Shown in pieces: positions 45,503 through 54,919 of a stretch of 64,000 bases of DNA. The position numbers and the translations under genes are program-made. The DNA is from Lujinxingia vulgaris (lineage in GTDB: Bacteria; Myxococcota_A; Bradymonadia; Bradymonadales; Bradymonadaceae). The DNA lies in contig NZ_VOSM01000001.1 of the NCBI RefSeq assembly GCF_007997015.1, forward strand, positions 806,001-870,000. Reading direction: 5' to 3'. Every line of letters begins with the position of its first letter. The stretch's first letter is position 1. Under the pieces are notes generated by a model. That model was given only the letters and a program-made list of their open reading frames with translations, did not search any database and was not told where the DNA came from.

Positions 45503-47113
45503 TCAGGGGCAAATCACAAGGTCGAGCAGCTCATCGCCGCGACCGTACTGTTCATCCTCCGGGTAGCCAGTGCCCTCGAGGATGTCAATCAGTTGCTGGC
45601 GGATGTCGGCATAAGTCTCATCGCGACGATCGCCGGCCGAGGGGCTGTCCTGGACACACAGAAACTTCGATGTGCCGCAGGTGGGGAAGGTTTCACAATA
45701 TTCGTTTCGCGCGGCGGCTTCTTGCAGGGCGGCGTCGCCGAAGTAGACCTGGCCGTCGATGAGGCTCAGGCGCACGTCGTCGGCATCACTCTCGATCACC
45801 GCCCGATACGGGTCGTTGCCTTCGCGTCCGAAGACGACGATGTCGGCGGCGTAGCCGGGCTCAAGCTGCCCCACGCTATGCTCCAGGCCCACGGCGATGG
45901 CGCCGTCCCAGGTGGCCATCTCCCAGATGCGCTGTGGGGTGAGCGCGTCGATCTCTTGCTCCTGTCCGTAGCGATAAGCCACGCGCATCTCAGCGAGCAT
46001 GTCGAACTCCCCGGAGACGGTCCAGTCAGGGCCGAGCGCGGTGATGATGCCTAAGTCGAGGATGGACTCGATGTCGGCGGTCACCCCGTAGAGTGCGAGG
46101 TTGCTCGAAGGCGACCACACGATCTTGGAGTCCGTCATGTAGGCTTCTTCAAGCTCGGCGTCGGTGAGCGCCACCGAGTGAATGAGCATCGCGGTGCCAT
46201 TGTAGAGCAGGGAGGTGCCGGCGTGGCGGTTGTCGCGGGTGTCGCGGCCGGCAAAGGAGCTAAATTCGAGTTCGATGTTGTCGCCGCTGATGCCCTCGGC
46301 CATATGCACGGCCAGGCGAGTTTTGGGCTCATCCGGGTCGTTGAAGCTCTCGATGTAGCTCTGGGCGTCGGCATCGGTGATGTCGCGTGGCGAGCCGATG
46401 GTGGTGCGCATGTGGTTGTAGCCCAGGCCGTGGTAGTGGTCGGCGTTGCGGGTGCCCCAGTCGACGCAGCGTTGCTGAAAAGACTGCCCCATCACCGTGG
46501 TGGTGCCGTGAATCACCGAACGCAGCTCACCCCATTTGGCAGCCGGGCAGTAGTGGGTGCCGGTGCTGCGTCGGTTGGCGTAAGGCGCGACGTGGGCCTC
46601 GTAGGCGGGATCTTCGGCCCACTGGTAGCGGTTGCCGAAGAAGCCGACATCGCCGGGGATCCAGGGCATCAGGAAGTTGTAGGGGAGGTGGTTATGAGCG
46701 TCGACCAGCCCCGGTGAGATCACCCCGTGGGTGTTTATCACCGTGACCGTGGCCGCGCCTGGCTCGCCGGAGCAATCATCGGCGACGCAGGTGATGGCGC
46801 CGCCTTCGATCAGTACCTCGCCATCTTCAATGGGACCGTCCAGGGTGAGGACGGTGCCGCGGAGCAAAAAGCCACCGGCGCCCACGCGCTCAACTTCGGC
46901 GGGAGGAGAAGGTTGGGAGGCGTCTTCGTCGACCGGGCCGGTATCTTCGTCGACATCCGTGTCGGGATCTTCGCCGACGTCGGCGTCAGGCTGGCCGATG
47001 TCAGGTTGGCCGGCGTCGGGGGTGGTGATGGGCGGGTCGGCGCTGGAGCAGGCCGCGCTCAGAGCGACGACAAAAACAAGGCTAAAGCGCAACAGGTATC
47101 GCGAAGATCGCAT
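45503..47113 (-). CDS. Amidohydrolase-family lipoprotein
   Basis: A 536-residue lipoprotein; signal ends VALSAAC. A tether of about 50 residues rich in Asp, Pro and Thr follows ('DVGEDPDTDVDEDTGPVDED'). The enzyme is an amidohydrolase (metal-dependent TIM barrel): small beta start 'GTVLTLDGPIEDGEVLIEGGAI', metal site 'GLVDAHNHLPYN' (HxH), 'HMAEGISGDN' (metal His), 'LIHSVAL' (His), and 'TALGPDWTV' with the catalytic Asp. Ring hydrolysis or deamination is the usual chemistry (chlorohydrolase/deaminase branch). The substrate is unknown. A third His is visible and metal ligation looks complete. ATG at 47113 follows GGGAG; divergent from the kinase gene. Confidence 0.85.
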   Translation of the reverse strand: MRSSRYLLRFSLVFVVALSAACSSADPPITTPDAGQPDIGQPDADVGEDPDTDVDEDTGPVDEDASQPSPPAEVERVGAGGFLLRGTVLTLDGPIEDGEVLIEGGAITCVADDCSGEPGAATVTVINTHGVISPGLVDAHNHLPYNFLMPWIPGDVGFFGNRYQWAEDPAYEAHVAPYANRRSTGTHYCPAAKWGELRSVIHGTTTVMGQSFQQRCVDWGTRNADHYHGLGYNHMRTTIGSPRDITDADAQSYIESFNDPDEPKTRLAVHMAEGISGDNIELEFSSFAGRDTRDNRHAGTSLLYNGTAMLIHSVALTDAELEEAYMTDSKIVWSPSSNLALYGVTADIESILDLGIITALGPDWTVSGEFDMLAEMRVAYRYGQEQEIDALTPQRIWEMATWDGAIAVGLEHSVGQLEPGYAADIVVFGREGNDPYRAVIESDADDVRLSLIDGQVYFGDAALQEAAARNEYCETFPTCGTSKFLCVQDSPSAGDRRDETYADIRQQLIDILEGTGYPEDEQYGRGDELLDLVICP

Positions 47114-47318
47114 GGTCTCTCCCGTGAAAGTCGGCGCCAGTGTAGCGACTTCGCCCTCCAGGTGAAACGATCTTCGCCAGTTCGTCACAATCCGACCTGC
47201 CGGGGCATGGGCTGACCGGTGAGTCGGTTGAGGATCTGCGGTGCGCGTGGCATGTTGGGCAGACGCGGTGTCGGCCGGTCTCGGTCGATCCTCTGGCGAG
47301 CAACCCCGGGCAGAGAAG

Positions 47319-50300
47319 ATGGCCATCGAAAACAAGCAGCGAGCGCGAAAGCGCAAGAAGAGCAGCGCTTCGGCGACCAAGGTGTTTGCGGGGCGCTACG
47401 CCTACAAAAAGCCGCTGGGCCGGGGGGCGGGCGGGTCGGTCTATCTGGCCGAAGATCTGCGTGAGGGCGAGCGCGAGGTGGCGCTCAAGGTGCTCTCGGC
47501 CGATGCCTACAACAGCGTGCAGGGGAAGATGCTGCGCCGTGAGTTTGAGATCCTCTCCAAACTCGCGCACCCCAACCTTGTGCGGGTCTTCGACTACGGC
47601 AGCCTCCCGGACGGTGGCGTGTACCTGGCCGAGGAGTACATCGACGGGTTCAGTCTGCAGGATGCGCGCGCGCTGCTGGAGCCTGCGGCGCTCATCGATA
47701 TCACCCTGCAACTTCTGCAGGGCTTAAGTTACCTGCATGCGATGGGCATGATTCACCGCGATATTAAGCCGGCCAACGTGATGTTGCTCTGGCTCGATGA
47801 CGCCTCGGCGCTGCCGATGGCCAAGCTGGTGGACTTTGGCCTCTCCAGCATGGATCCCAAGCGCGACACGCTGCGCGGGGGCACGCGCTCCTACATGGCG
47901 CCCGAGGTTATTCGTGGGGAGAAGGGCGAGCAGCGCTCCGATCTCTACAGCCTGGGGGTGACGCTTTATTACGCGTTGTGCGGGGTACTTCCCTTTGGGC
48001 CGCGCAGCAAAGATGATCCGCCGCCTACCGAGGAGGATTTTCGGCCGCCGGAGCCGCATCGACTCAACGCGGAGGTTCCGCTGGAGCTGAGCCGCTTTAC
48101 GATGGCGCTTTTGCGCCAGCTTCCCGACGTGGACTATGCCGACGCTGGCGAGGCGCTGCAGGCTCTGGCGCAGGATACAGGCGTGCTTGAGCAGTGGTCG
48201 GCGGGGCGGATGGCCAACTCGCTGGATGTGGCCGCCACGCCGGTGATTCGCGGCTACTTTGAGCGCGGGATTCTGGCGCGCCGTATCGATGAAGATGATC
48301 TTTTGCTGGAGTGGCTCTCGACCAATGAGAGCGAGGCCATGGGCCAGCTCTACCTGATCCGCGGTGCGGAGGGAGCGGGGAAGTCGCGCTTGCTTCATGA
48401 TGTGCAGGCGTCCTCGAAGTTGGGCGGGCACGTGGTGCTCGAGAGCACCTGTTATGAGGGCATGGGCGCCTATGCGCTGCTGACCGATCTGGTGACGCAG
48501 ACGATGGAGCTTGCGCTCAGCCAGGATCAGCTGGGGCTTGAGCCCTACCGCCCGGCGTTGCAGGCCCGGCACCTGATGACGGCGTTGGGCATTGTGACCG
48601 CTGGCGAGCGGGTGCAGCCCTTTGTAGAGCAGGCCTGGATGCGGGCGGCCCTGGAAGAAGCCGTAGGGTTGCTCAAGCCGCAGCAGCTGGTCTTCTTTAT
48701 CGATGAGCTGCACCTGGCCGATGAGGCCAGCCTGGAGGTGATCGAAGACTGGTTCCGCGCGGTGAAAGTTCGAAACCGCCCCGACATCGTCGCCGCGCTC
48801 ACCGAGGGGGAGGTGTGCACCCGGCTGCAAAAAGGGCAGGGCGTGCAGCTTTTGCCCATCGAAGGGGTGGTGCGCGAAGACGTGGCCGACTTCTTCGGGG
48901 AGCAGCTCGCCATCAGCGGGCTCTCGGATGTGTGGATCGAAGATGTGAACCGGGCTGCCCGCGGTCGGCCGGCCTATGTTGAGGAGCTGTGCCGCTATCT
49001 CATCGACGCCGGCCTGCTCAGGCGGCAGTCCGCCTCGCGCTGGGCTGCGCGCCTCGATGAGGTGGAGGCGCGCGGGGTTCCCGCATCCTTGCGCGAGTCG
49101 TTGCGGCGACGCGTGACCGCGGTGGGCGCGGCCGGTCGGGAGTGCCTGGAGTTGCTCTCCTTGATGGAGCGTCCGCTGCTCTGGGAGAGCGCCCGAAAAC
49201 TTCTGGTCGCCGGTGGGGCGAGCGCCTCGGAGGCCGAGCGCACGCTGCAGACGGTGTTGTGGCGTAACCTCGTCGAGATCGATCTTCTGGCCGGCGGGCG
49301 TTTTGTGCGCCTGATCCATGAAGAGCTTGGCGAGGCGGTCTCTGACATGATCAGCCCGGAGTGGCGCCGGGCGCTGCACCGGCGCATCGGGCAGCAGCTC
49401 ACCCGCGACTGGCGCCGGGGTGCGGCGCGCGCCTCCGAGGCGGCGCATCATCTGGCCGCCGGCGGCAACCTCGATGTGGCCGCGCATTACTTCATTATGG
49501 CCGCCGAAGAAGATCGCGCCGACGGCGATAGTGCGCAGGCCTACGCGCTCTTTCAGCGTGCCGATGAGGCGCTCTCCGCCGGCCCGGAGCGCGCGCTGGT
49601 GAGCCTGCATCTGGCCAATCTTGCGATCGCGCATTTCGACACAGAGAGCGCGCGGCGCTGGCTCTCGCGCGCCGACGAGGCATCGCGCGCCTGCGACTCG
49701 CGCTGGCTGCGCTGGCAGGTGCTTTTTCGCGGCGCCGAGTTGATGCTCTACGTCGGCGACGTGGCGCAGGCCGAGAGATGGCGCGCCCGAATCGACGAGG
49801 AGGGTGTCGCCGAGTACGGCGCCGTCGATCTGCTCACGCTGGATGCGCGATTGCTTCTGGGACGCGGCAAGCTGGAGCTTGCCAGTGAAATGTTGCAGCG
49901 CTGCGTGGAGCGCGCGTCCAACGGCGTAGTGCGCTACCGTCAGGCCAGCGCGCTGGGCAGCCTCGCCCACGTGCAGATCGTCTGCGGGCAGTCCGCGCTC
50001 GGGCTTAAGAGCTACCAGCAGGCCATCGAGATGGCCGACCGTCTCGGTGAGGAGGGGCTGCGCGCTGAGGTGCTTACCGGCTACGGCGCCGACCTGCGTC
50101 GCATCGGAAGTCCGGTGGAGTCGCGCGACGCGCTTTTGGAGGCGCTTGACCTGGCGTTGCAATCCGAGCGGGCCTGGGTGGCCATTGAGGCGCTCTTTCA
50201 GCTGGCCTGGACGCTGGCCACCCTCGGCAACCGCTCGGACGCACGCCGGCGCGCCTCGGAGGCTTATCGCCTCGCGCAGCAGCTGGGACACCGCGCCTCG

Positions 50301-50561
50301 GAGGAGAAGATCGCGCTCTTTCTGGGCGGGCTTGTTCTGCGCAGCCGCGCCGAGCAGGAGATTGGCGCCGAGCAGCTTGAACGCGTCGCGCTGGCCTTCG
50401 ACGCCCGAGAGGATTATAGGGTCGAGCGCGCCGAGCTGCTGATGGCCACCGGCGATCTGATGATCGAGCTGCAGCTGGCCGAGGTCGGCGCGCGTCTTCT
50501 GCAACGGGGGCGAAATCAGGCCTTCCGAATGGGGGCCCACGGTCTCCTCCCCAGGCTTTAA
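47319..50561 (+). CDS. Ser/Thr protein kinase with AAA-type ATPase and TPR region (PknK-like)
   Basis: A 1080-residue multi-domain protein. The kinase domain occupies about 25-290: Gly loop LGRGAGGSVY, VALKV (Lys), HRDIKPANV (about 144), DFG (about 171), APE. An STAND/AAA-like ATPase follows: P-loop 'RGAEGAGKSRLL' at about 347 and Walker B 'LVFFIDELHLAD' at about 458. From about 700 to the end are TPR-like helical repeats ('ALLTGYGADLRRIGSPVESR...', 'YRLAQQLGHRASEEKIALF'). Kinase-ATPase-TPR fusions are regulators in myxobacteria and actinobacteria. ATG at 47319 is preferred; GTG at 47241 would add 26 residues. No partner is visible; divergent from the amidohydrolase gene. Confidence 0.88.
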   Translation: MAIENKQRARKRKKSSASATKVFAGRYAYKKPLGRGAGGSVYLAEDLREGEREVALKVLSADAYNSVQGKMLRREFEILSKLAHPNLVRVFDYGSLPDGGVYLAEEYIDGFSLQDARALLEPAALIDITLQLLQGLSYLHAMGMIHRDIKPANVMLLWLDDASALPMAKLVDFGLSSMDPKRDTLRGGTRSYMAPEVIRGEKGEQRSDLYSLGVTLYYALCGVLPFGPRSKDDPPPTEEDFRPPEPHRLNAEVPLELSRFTMALLRQLPDVDYADAGEALQALAQDTGVLEQWSAGRMANSLDVAATPVIRGYFERGILARRIDEDDLLLEWLSTNESEAMGQLYLIRGAEGAGKSRLLHDVQASSKLGGHVVLESTCYEGMGAYALLTDLVTQTMELALSQDQLGLEPYRPALQARHLMTALGIVTAGERVQPFVEQAWMRAALEEAVGLLKPQQLVFFIDELHLADEASLEVIEDWFRAVKVRNRPDIVAALTEGEVCTRLQKGQGVQLLPIEGVVREDVADFFGEQLAISGLSDVWIEDVNRAARGRPAYVEELCRYLIDAGLLRRQSASRWAARLDEVEARGVPASLRESLRRRVTAVGAAGRECLELLSLMERPLLWESARKLLVAGGASASEAERTLQTVLWRNLVEIDLLAGGRFVRLIHEELGEAVSDMISPEWRRALHRRIGQQLTRDWRRGAARASEAAHHLAAGGNLDVAAHYFIMAAEEDRADGDSAQAYALFQRADEALSAGPERALVSLHLANLAIAHFDTESARRWLSRADEASRACDSRWLRWQVLFRGAELMLYVGDVAQAERWRARIDEEGVAEYGAVDLLTLDARLLLGRGKLELASEMLQRCVERASNGVVRYRQASALGSLAHVQIVCGQSALGLKSYQQAIEMADRLGEEGLRAEVLTGYGADLRRIGSPVESRDALLEALDLALQSERAWVAIEALFQLAWTLATLGNRSDARRRASEAYRLAQQLGHRASEEKIALFLGGLVLRSRAEQEIGAEQLERVALAFDAREDYRVERAELLMATGDLMIELQLAEVGARLLQRGRNQAFRMGAHGLLPRL

Positions 50562-50614
50562 GTCGGCGCTGAGCCGCCGGCCACCGCCTCCCAAACCACC
50601 TCGAAGTGACAGCG

Positions 50615-52264
50615 ATGAACCAGTCGAAGAGCAAGCGTCTGCGCGTGGGCGATCTGCGCGTGGACTTTCAGTCCGATGAGAGTGAGCTTCGCGCTCAGGC
50701 CGCCAAAAAGTTGGGGGTGAGCCCCTCGGACATCGAGGAGGTTGAGATCCTTAAACGCAGCCTCGATGCACGTGGTCGGCCGCGCTACGTCTACAATGTG
50801 GAGGTGGCGCTCAGCGGGGCGCGCGCGTTGGGCAAGCTGCCCGAGGGGGTCAAAGAGGCGCCGGCGCCCGGGAGCCTTACGCCCGAGAAGTTCAATCCCC
50901 GCAAGAAGGAGCGGGTCATCGTCATCGGCGCCGGCCCCGCCGGGCTCTTCTGCGCCAACCGACTTGCGGACAGCGGCGTGGAGACGATCCTGCTCGACCG
51001 CGGGCAACCGGTCGAAGTTCGGGGGCGCGATGTCTCGGCGCTGATGCACCGGGGCGAACTCAAAGAAGACAGCAACATCTGCTTTGGTGAGGGCGGCGCC
51101 GGTACCTGGTCGGACGGCAAGCTCTACACGCGCGTCAACGATGTGCGCGTGCGCCATGTGCTTGAGACGATTGTGGCGCTCGGTGGCCCCGAAGAGATCC
51201 TCATCAACGGCAAACCGCACCTGGGCACCGACCGCCTGGTCGCGCTCTGCAAAGCCTTCCGCGCCCACCTGATTGGTGAGGGATGTCAGGTGCGTTTCGG
51301 GGCTTTTGTCAGCGAACTCATCGTCGAGGAGGAGCGCGGTGAGCGCGTGGTCAAGGGCGTGCGCCTGCGCGACGGGGAGCGCATCGACGCCGACCGCGTC
51401 GTGCTGGCCGTGGGTCACTCCGCCCGCGAGATGTACCGCCACCTGGCCGACCTAAAGGTCGCCATGGAGCCCAAACCCTTCGCGGTGGGTTTTCGGGTGG
51501 AGCATCGTCAGGAGCTCATCAACAGCATTCAGTACGGCAAGTACGCCGATCTTCCCGATCTTCCGGCGGCCGACTACCGCCTGGCCGAGAACCTGGGCAA
51601 AGGCGCAGAACGCCGGGGCATCTACAGCTTCTGCATGTGCCCGGGCGGTCAGGTCGTGCCCTCGCACACCCTTCCGGACGGCATCTGTGTCAACGGCATG
51701 AGCCACGCCAGCCGCAAAGGGCACTGGGCCAACTCGGCGCTGGTGGTCAGCGTGCGCCCCGAAGACTTTGGCGCCTTCGGCCCCATCGATGAGCTCGACG
51801 ACTACGACGGGTTGCTCGCCGGGATGGCCTTTCAGCATGAAGCGGAGCGACGCGCCTACAAACTTGGCGGCGGCGGCTTTGTGGCGCCGGCCCAGCGCGT
51901 CAGCGACTTCAAGCAGGGCGTGGCCAGCACCTCGGTGCGCAAGACGACCTACAAGACGGGCATTGCGCCGGCCGATCTTTCGAGCTGCTATCCCGCCTTT
52001 GTGATCGACGCGCTGCGCGTGGCGCTGGATGGTTTTGAGCGACGTATGCGCGGGTTTGTGAGCGACGACGCGCTGCTCATCGGCGTGGAGACGCGCACCA
52101 GCGCGCCGGTGCAGATCGACCGCGACGCGACCTCCTACCAGTCGACCTCGGTGGCCAGGCTCTACCCCTGCGGCGAGGGCAGCGGCTATGGCGGCGGCAT
52201 CGTCAGCGCGGCCATTGATGGGTTGAGGGTGGCCGAGACCATCCTGGAGACGCTCAGCGTCTGA
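50615..52264 (+). CDS. FAD-dependent oxidoreductase (COG2509-like)
   Basis: A 549-residue protein of the class often annotated as uncharacterised FAD-dependent dehydrogenase. The N-terminal 90 residues, with 'LRVGDLRVDF' and 'VEILKRSLDARGRPRYVYNVEVAL', are typical of this group. A Rossmann motif VIVIGAGPAGLFCANRLADSG binds FAD at about 105-125. Group-specific segments include 'EDSNICFGEGGAGTWSDGKLYTR', 'FCMCPGGQVVPS', 'NGMSHASRKGHWANSALVVSV' and a final 'PCGEGSGYGGGIVSAAIDG'. Reaction unknown. The ATG at 50615 is 54 bases after the kinase gene, so the two may be transcribed together. Confidence 0.86.
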   Translation: MNQSKSKRLRVGDLRVDFQSDESELRAQAAKKLGVSPSDIEEVEILKRSLDARGRPRYVYNVEVALSGARALGKLPEGVKEAPAPGSLTPEKFNPRKKERVIVIGAGPAGLFCANRLADSGVETILLDRGQPVEVRGRDVSALMHRGELKEDSNICFGEGGAGTWSDGKLYTRVNDVRVRHVLETIVALGGPEEILINGKPHLGTDRLVALCKAFRAHLIGEGCQVRFGAFVSELIVEEERGERVVKGVRLRDGERIDADRVVLAVGHSAREMYRHLADLKVAMEPKPFAVGFRVEHRQELINSIQYGKYADLPDLPAADYRLAENLGKGAERRGIYSFCMCPGGQVVPSHTLPDGICVNGMSHASRKGHWANSALVVSVRPEDFGAFGPIDELDDYDGLLAGMAFQHEAERRAYKLGGGGFVAPAQRVSDFKQGVASTSVRKTTYKTGIAPADLSSCYPAFVIDALRVALDGFERRMRGFVSDDALLIGVETRTSAPVQIDRDATSYQSTSVARLYPCGEGSGYGGGIVSAAIDGLRVAETILETLSV

Positions 52265-52370
52265 GCGCGGTCGGCGGCGCGTGGGAAACTTGCGATCGCG
52301 GCGTCAAACTGCGAGGTTAGAGGCCGTGGTCGCCGCCTGAGCGACCGATGACGCGCCTCTGACTCGCCCT

Positions 52371-53504
52371 ATGACGCAGACCTCTGTACCGACCATCTGG
52401 ATTGTGGACGCGCTCGACGAGCGCGCCGCGGAGATCGCCGAGCTTCTGGCTCCGCTTCACGCGACGTTGCGTCTTTACGCCGACGCGCGAAAGGCGGTCT
52501 TCCACGCGCGCCGCTCCGCGCCCGACCTTGTGGTGCTCGGCGTCGAGGAGTGCACGATTCCGTCCGATGAGATCCTGGGCTGGACGCGGCAGTTCAATGA
52601 GACGGCGAACATGCCGGTGATTCTCGTCTACCAGGATGGTGAGAGCGCGGAAGTTGTCGATCGTGCGATGGCGCACGGTGCGACCGATGCGCTGGAGCGC
52701 GTCCGGCTGCACAAGGAGCTTCTGCGGCGGGTGCGCTGGCGCCTGCCGACATCGCGAAGCGAGAAGGGCCGGCGCGATGAGGCGACGCGATCCTTTGAGT
52801 TTTTGGAGCGCGTGATTCACGCCAGCCCCAACGCCATTGTGGCTGCGCGCCGCACTGGCGAGGTGGTGCTCTTTAACGCGGCGGCTCAGCGGGTGCTCGG
52901 CTGGAGCGAGAGCGAGGCGATGGAGCTCAACGTACGTGAGCTTTATCCGCCTCAGGGTGCCGAGCGCATCATGCATATGCTGCGTAGCCGGCAGCATGGC
53001 GGGCCGGGGCGCATCGAGTCGCTTCGCGAAGAGGTCGTCGATCGCCATGGCGAGCGCATCCCGGTGGAGATCTCGGCCGCCCTGGTGATGGAGGACGACC
53101 TGGAGGTGGCCACCGTGGGCATCTTCACCGATCTTCGCCAGCGTCTGGCCATGGAGGAGCGACTTCAGGAGGCCTTTGAGACCCTTGAGCGCACCCAGCG
53201 TCAGGCGGTGATCGCCGAGTTGGCCGGCGCTGCCGCGCACGAACTCAACCAACCTTTGACCAGCCTGATGGGGTATGCGGAGCTCTTGCAACGCCAGGGG
53301 CACAGCGCCGAGCAGGCGGAGCGCGCGGTCGATACGATCCACCAGGAGGCGCGTCGTATCAGTGAGATCGTGCGCAAGATCGGGCGTATCACACGCTACA
53401 AGACCAAAGAGTACGCGGGGGGAGAGCTGATTGTTGATCTGGATGAAGCAGGACCCTCCGAGGTGGTGCCCACACCCCCCTCGGAGCGAGGAGATGGCCT
53501 ATGA
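52371..53504 (+). CDS. Degenerate sensor protein: pseudo-receiver, PAS and HisKA without ATPase domain
   Basis: A 377-residue protein. Residues 8-120 resemble a receiver, but Asp at the phosphorylation position is Gly57 ('LVVLGVEEC'), the conserved Thr and Lys are Tyr and Arg, so it is a pseudo-receiver. A PAS domain follows ('VIHASPNAIVAARRTGEVVLFNAAAQRVLGWSESEAM', about 145-260). A HisKA helix is next with phosphoacceptor His290 in 'AAAHELNQPLTSLMGY'. No HATPase domain (N, G1, G2 boxes) exists in the remaining 70 residues. It overlaps the next gene, a complete kinase, by four bases (ATGA). It probably works by pairing with that kinase. Confidence 0.85.
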   Translation: MTQTSVPTIWIVDALDERAAEIAELLAPLHATLRLYADARKAVFHARRSAPDLVVLGVEECTIPSDEILGWTRQFNETANMPVILVYQDGESAEVVDRAMAHGATDALERVRLHKELLRRVRWRLPTSRSEKGRRDEATRSFEFLERVIHASPNAIVAARRTGEVVLFNAAAQRVLGWSESEAMELNVRELYPPQGAERIMHMLRSRQHGGPGRIESLREEVVDRHGERIPVEISAALVMEDDLEVATVGIFTDLRQRLAMEERLQEAFETLERTQRQAVIAELAGAAAHELNQPLTSLMGYAELLQRQGHSAEQAERAVDTIHQEARRISEIVRKIGRITRYKTKEYAGGELIVDLDEAGPSEVVPTPPSERGDGL

Positions 53505-54919
53505 GTGAGACCGTCGCAGCCGAGATGATCAACTTTGCGCGGGTGCTCGATGAGCTGCGTGAGCCAGTGGCCGTGTGTGACGCCACCGGGCAGCTGATCT
53601 ATGTCAACCGCCTGGCGCGAGCCTTTCTGGGCATCGCGCAGGGGGCGGCGCTGCCCGGGTTGAACCTCACCCAGCGCGAGACCTTCTCGCAGATGCGCCT
53701 GCAGCCCGCTGAAGACGGGCGCGAGGAGTACTTTTTGGGCGGCGTCTCGCTCAAAGGATGTGAGCGCGAGACGGTCTCGGTGAGCCTCGCGCCGATGGGC
53801 GATGGCAACTACCGCGTGCTCTTTGAGCCGGAGACCGATGCGCGCCTGGCGCCCATCATCGACCAGATCGATGCGCTGGTGGCGATCTGCGACGGGCGCC
53901 GCCAGGTGCGACTGGCCAACGCCGCGCTCACCCGGGTGCTGGGGCTTGCGCCGGGCGAAGATCCCGACTGCGATCTTCTCGACATCTTCGCGCCGGAGGA
54001 GCGTCCGCTTTTGAGGGTGGCGGCTTCCCGTGCGCTGGCCGGTGCGACGCCGGAGCCGGTCTCCACGCGCCTGGTCGGCAGCGACCTGCCCGATGGCGGG
54101 GAGCTTGTGCAGGTGCGCATCCGCCCGATCGCGCCAGGGGAGGGCGCCCAGCGCCGCCCGATGCGCGGGCTTGTGGTGGTGGTACAACCCAGTCAGTCTT
54201 CGCTCGAAGAGCTCAAGCGCCGCTTTGCCCGCGCTGAGGAGCTGATGAGCCTCGGCCAGCTCGCCGCGGGCGTAGCCCACGAGCTCAAGAACCCGCTCAC
54301 GAGCATCCTCAACTACGCCGACTACCTGCTGCGTAAGTACCGCGGGCAGCTCTTTGACCCGCGCGATGGTGAGCGCCTTCAGCACATCATTGAGGGGGTG
54401 GAGCGCATCGATCGTTTTGTACGTGACCTGCTCAATCTGGCCGGGACCGAGGGCGCGACGCTCGAAGAGATCGAACTTCACGGCTGCATTCGCACCGCCG
54501 TGGGGCTCTGTGAGGTTCCCCTGGAGCAGCACCAGGTAGAGGTATGCTACGAGCTTGCCGAGTCGCCCCTGGCGCTCCTGGGGCACGCTGGTGGCCTGCA
54601 GCAGATCTTTGTGAACCTGATCACCAACGCCGCCCGTGCGATGGACGGGCCGGGCGGGCGGATCGTCATCCGCACCCGCGTCGAAGACGACGAGGCCGTG
54701 GTGGAGGTCTCGGATAACGCCTGCGGGATGGCCCCCTCGGTGCTCGACCGGGCGTTTGAGCCTTTCTTTACGACCTCCACCAACGGCAGCGGCTCCGGGC
54801 TGGGGCTCTCGCTCGTTGGCCGCATCGTGGAGCAGCACGGGGGCAGCGTCAGCGCCCAGTCTGAGGAGGGCTCGGGCACGACCTTTACGGTGCGTCTTCC
54901 CGTTTTACCCACAGCGTGA
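53501..54919 (+). CDS. PAS-domain sensor histidine kinase
   Basis: A 472-residue soluble histidine kinase. Two PAS-like domains (about 10-110 'EPVAVCDATGQLIYVNRLARAFLGIAQ' and 125-230 'LVAICDGRRQVRLANAALTRVLG'). HisKA has His260 in 'AAGVAHELKNPLTSILNYADYLL'. The ATPase domain is complete: N-box 'NLITNAARAM', G1 'DNACGMAPS', 'FEPFFTTSTNGSGSGLGLSLV', G2 'EEGSGTTFTVRLP'. The 'LKNPL' H-box is NtrB-like. There is no transmembrane segment, so it senses a cytosolic signal. It is co-transcribed with the degenerate sensor upstream. No response regulator is adjacent; the single-domain receiver at 58.6 kb is the nearest. The stop overlaps the M64 gene by 35 bases. Confidence 0.92.
   Translation: MSETVAAEMINFARVLDELREPVAVCDATGQLIYVNRLARAFLGIAQGAALPGLNLTQRETFSQMRLQPAEDGREEYFLGGVSLKGCERETVSVSLAPMGDGNYRVLFEPETDARLAPIIDQIDALVAICDGRRQVRLANAALTRVLGLAPGEDPDCDLLDIFAPEERPLLRVAASRALAGATPEPVSTRLVGSDLPDGGELVQVRIRPIAPGEGAQRRPMRGLVVVVQPSQSSLEELKRRFARAEELMSLGQLAAGVAHELKNPLTSILNYADYLLRKYRGQLFDPRDGERLQHIIEGVERIDRFVRDLLNLAGTEGATLEEIELHGCIRTAVGLCEVPLEQHQVEVCYELAESPLALLGHAGGLQQIFVNLITNAARAMDGPGGRIVIRTRVEDDEAVVEVSDNACGMAPSVLDRAFEPFFTTSTNGSGSGLGLSLVGRIVEQHGGSVSAQSEEGSGTTFTVRLPVLPTA

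Noticed and set aside
47724-50594. Open frame of about 950 codons on the minus strand opposite the kinase gene
   Set aside because: The plus strand encodes unmistakable kinase, ATPase and TPR motifs; the antisense frame has none.
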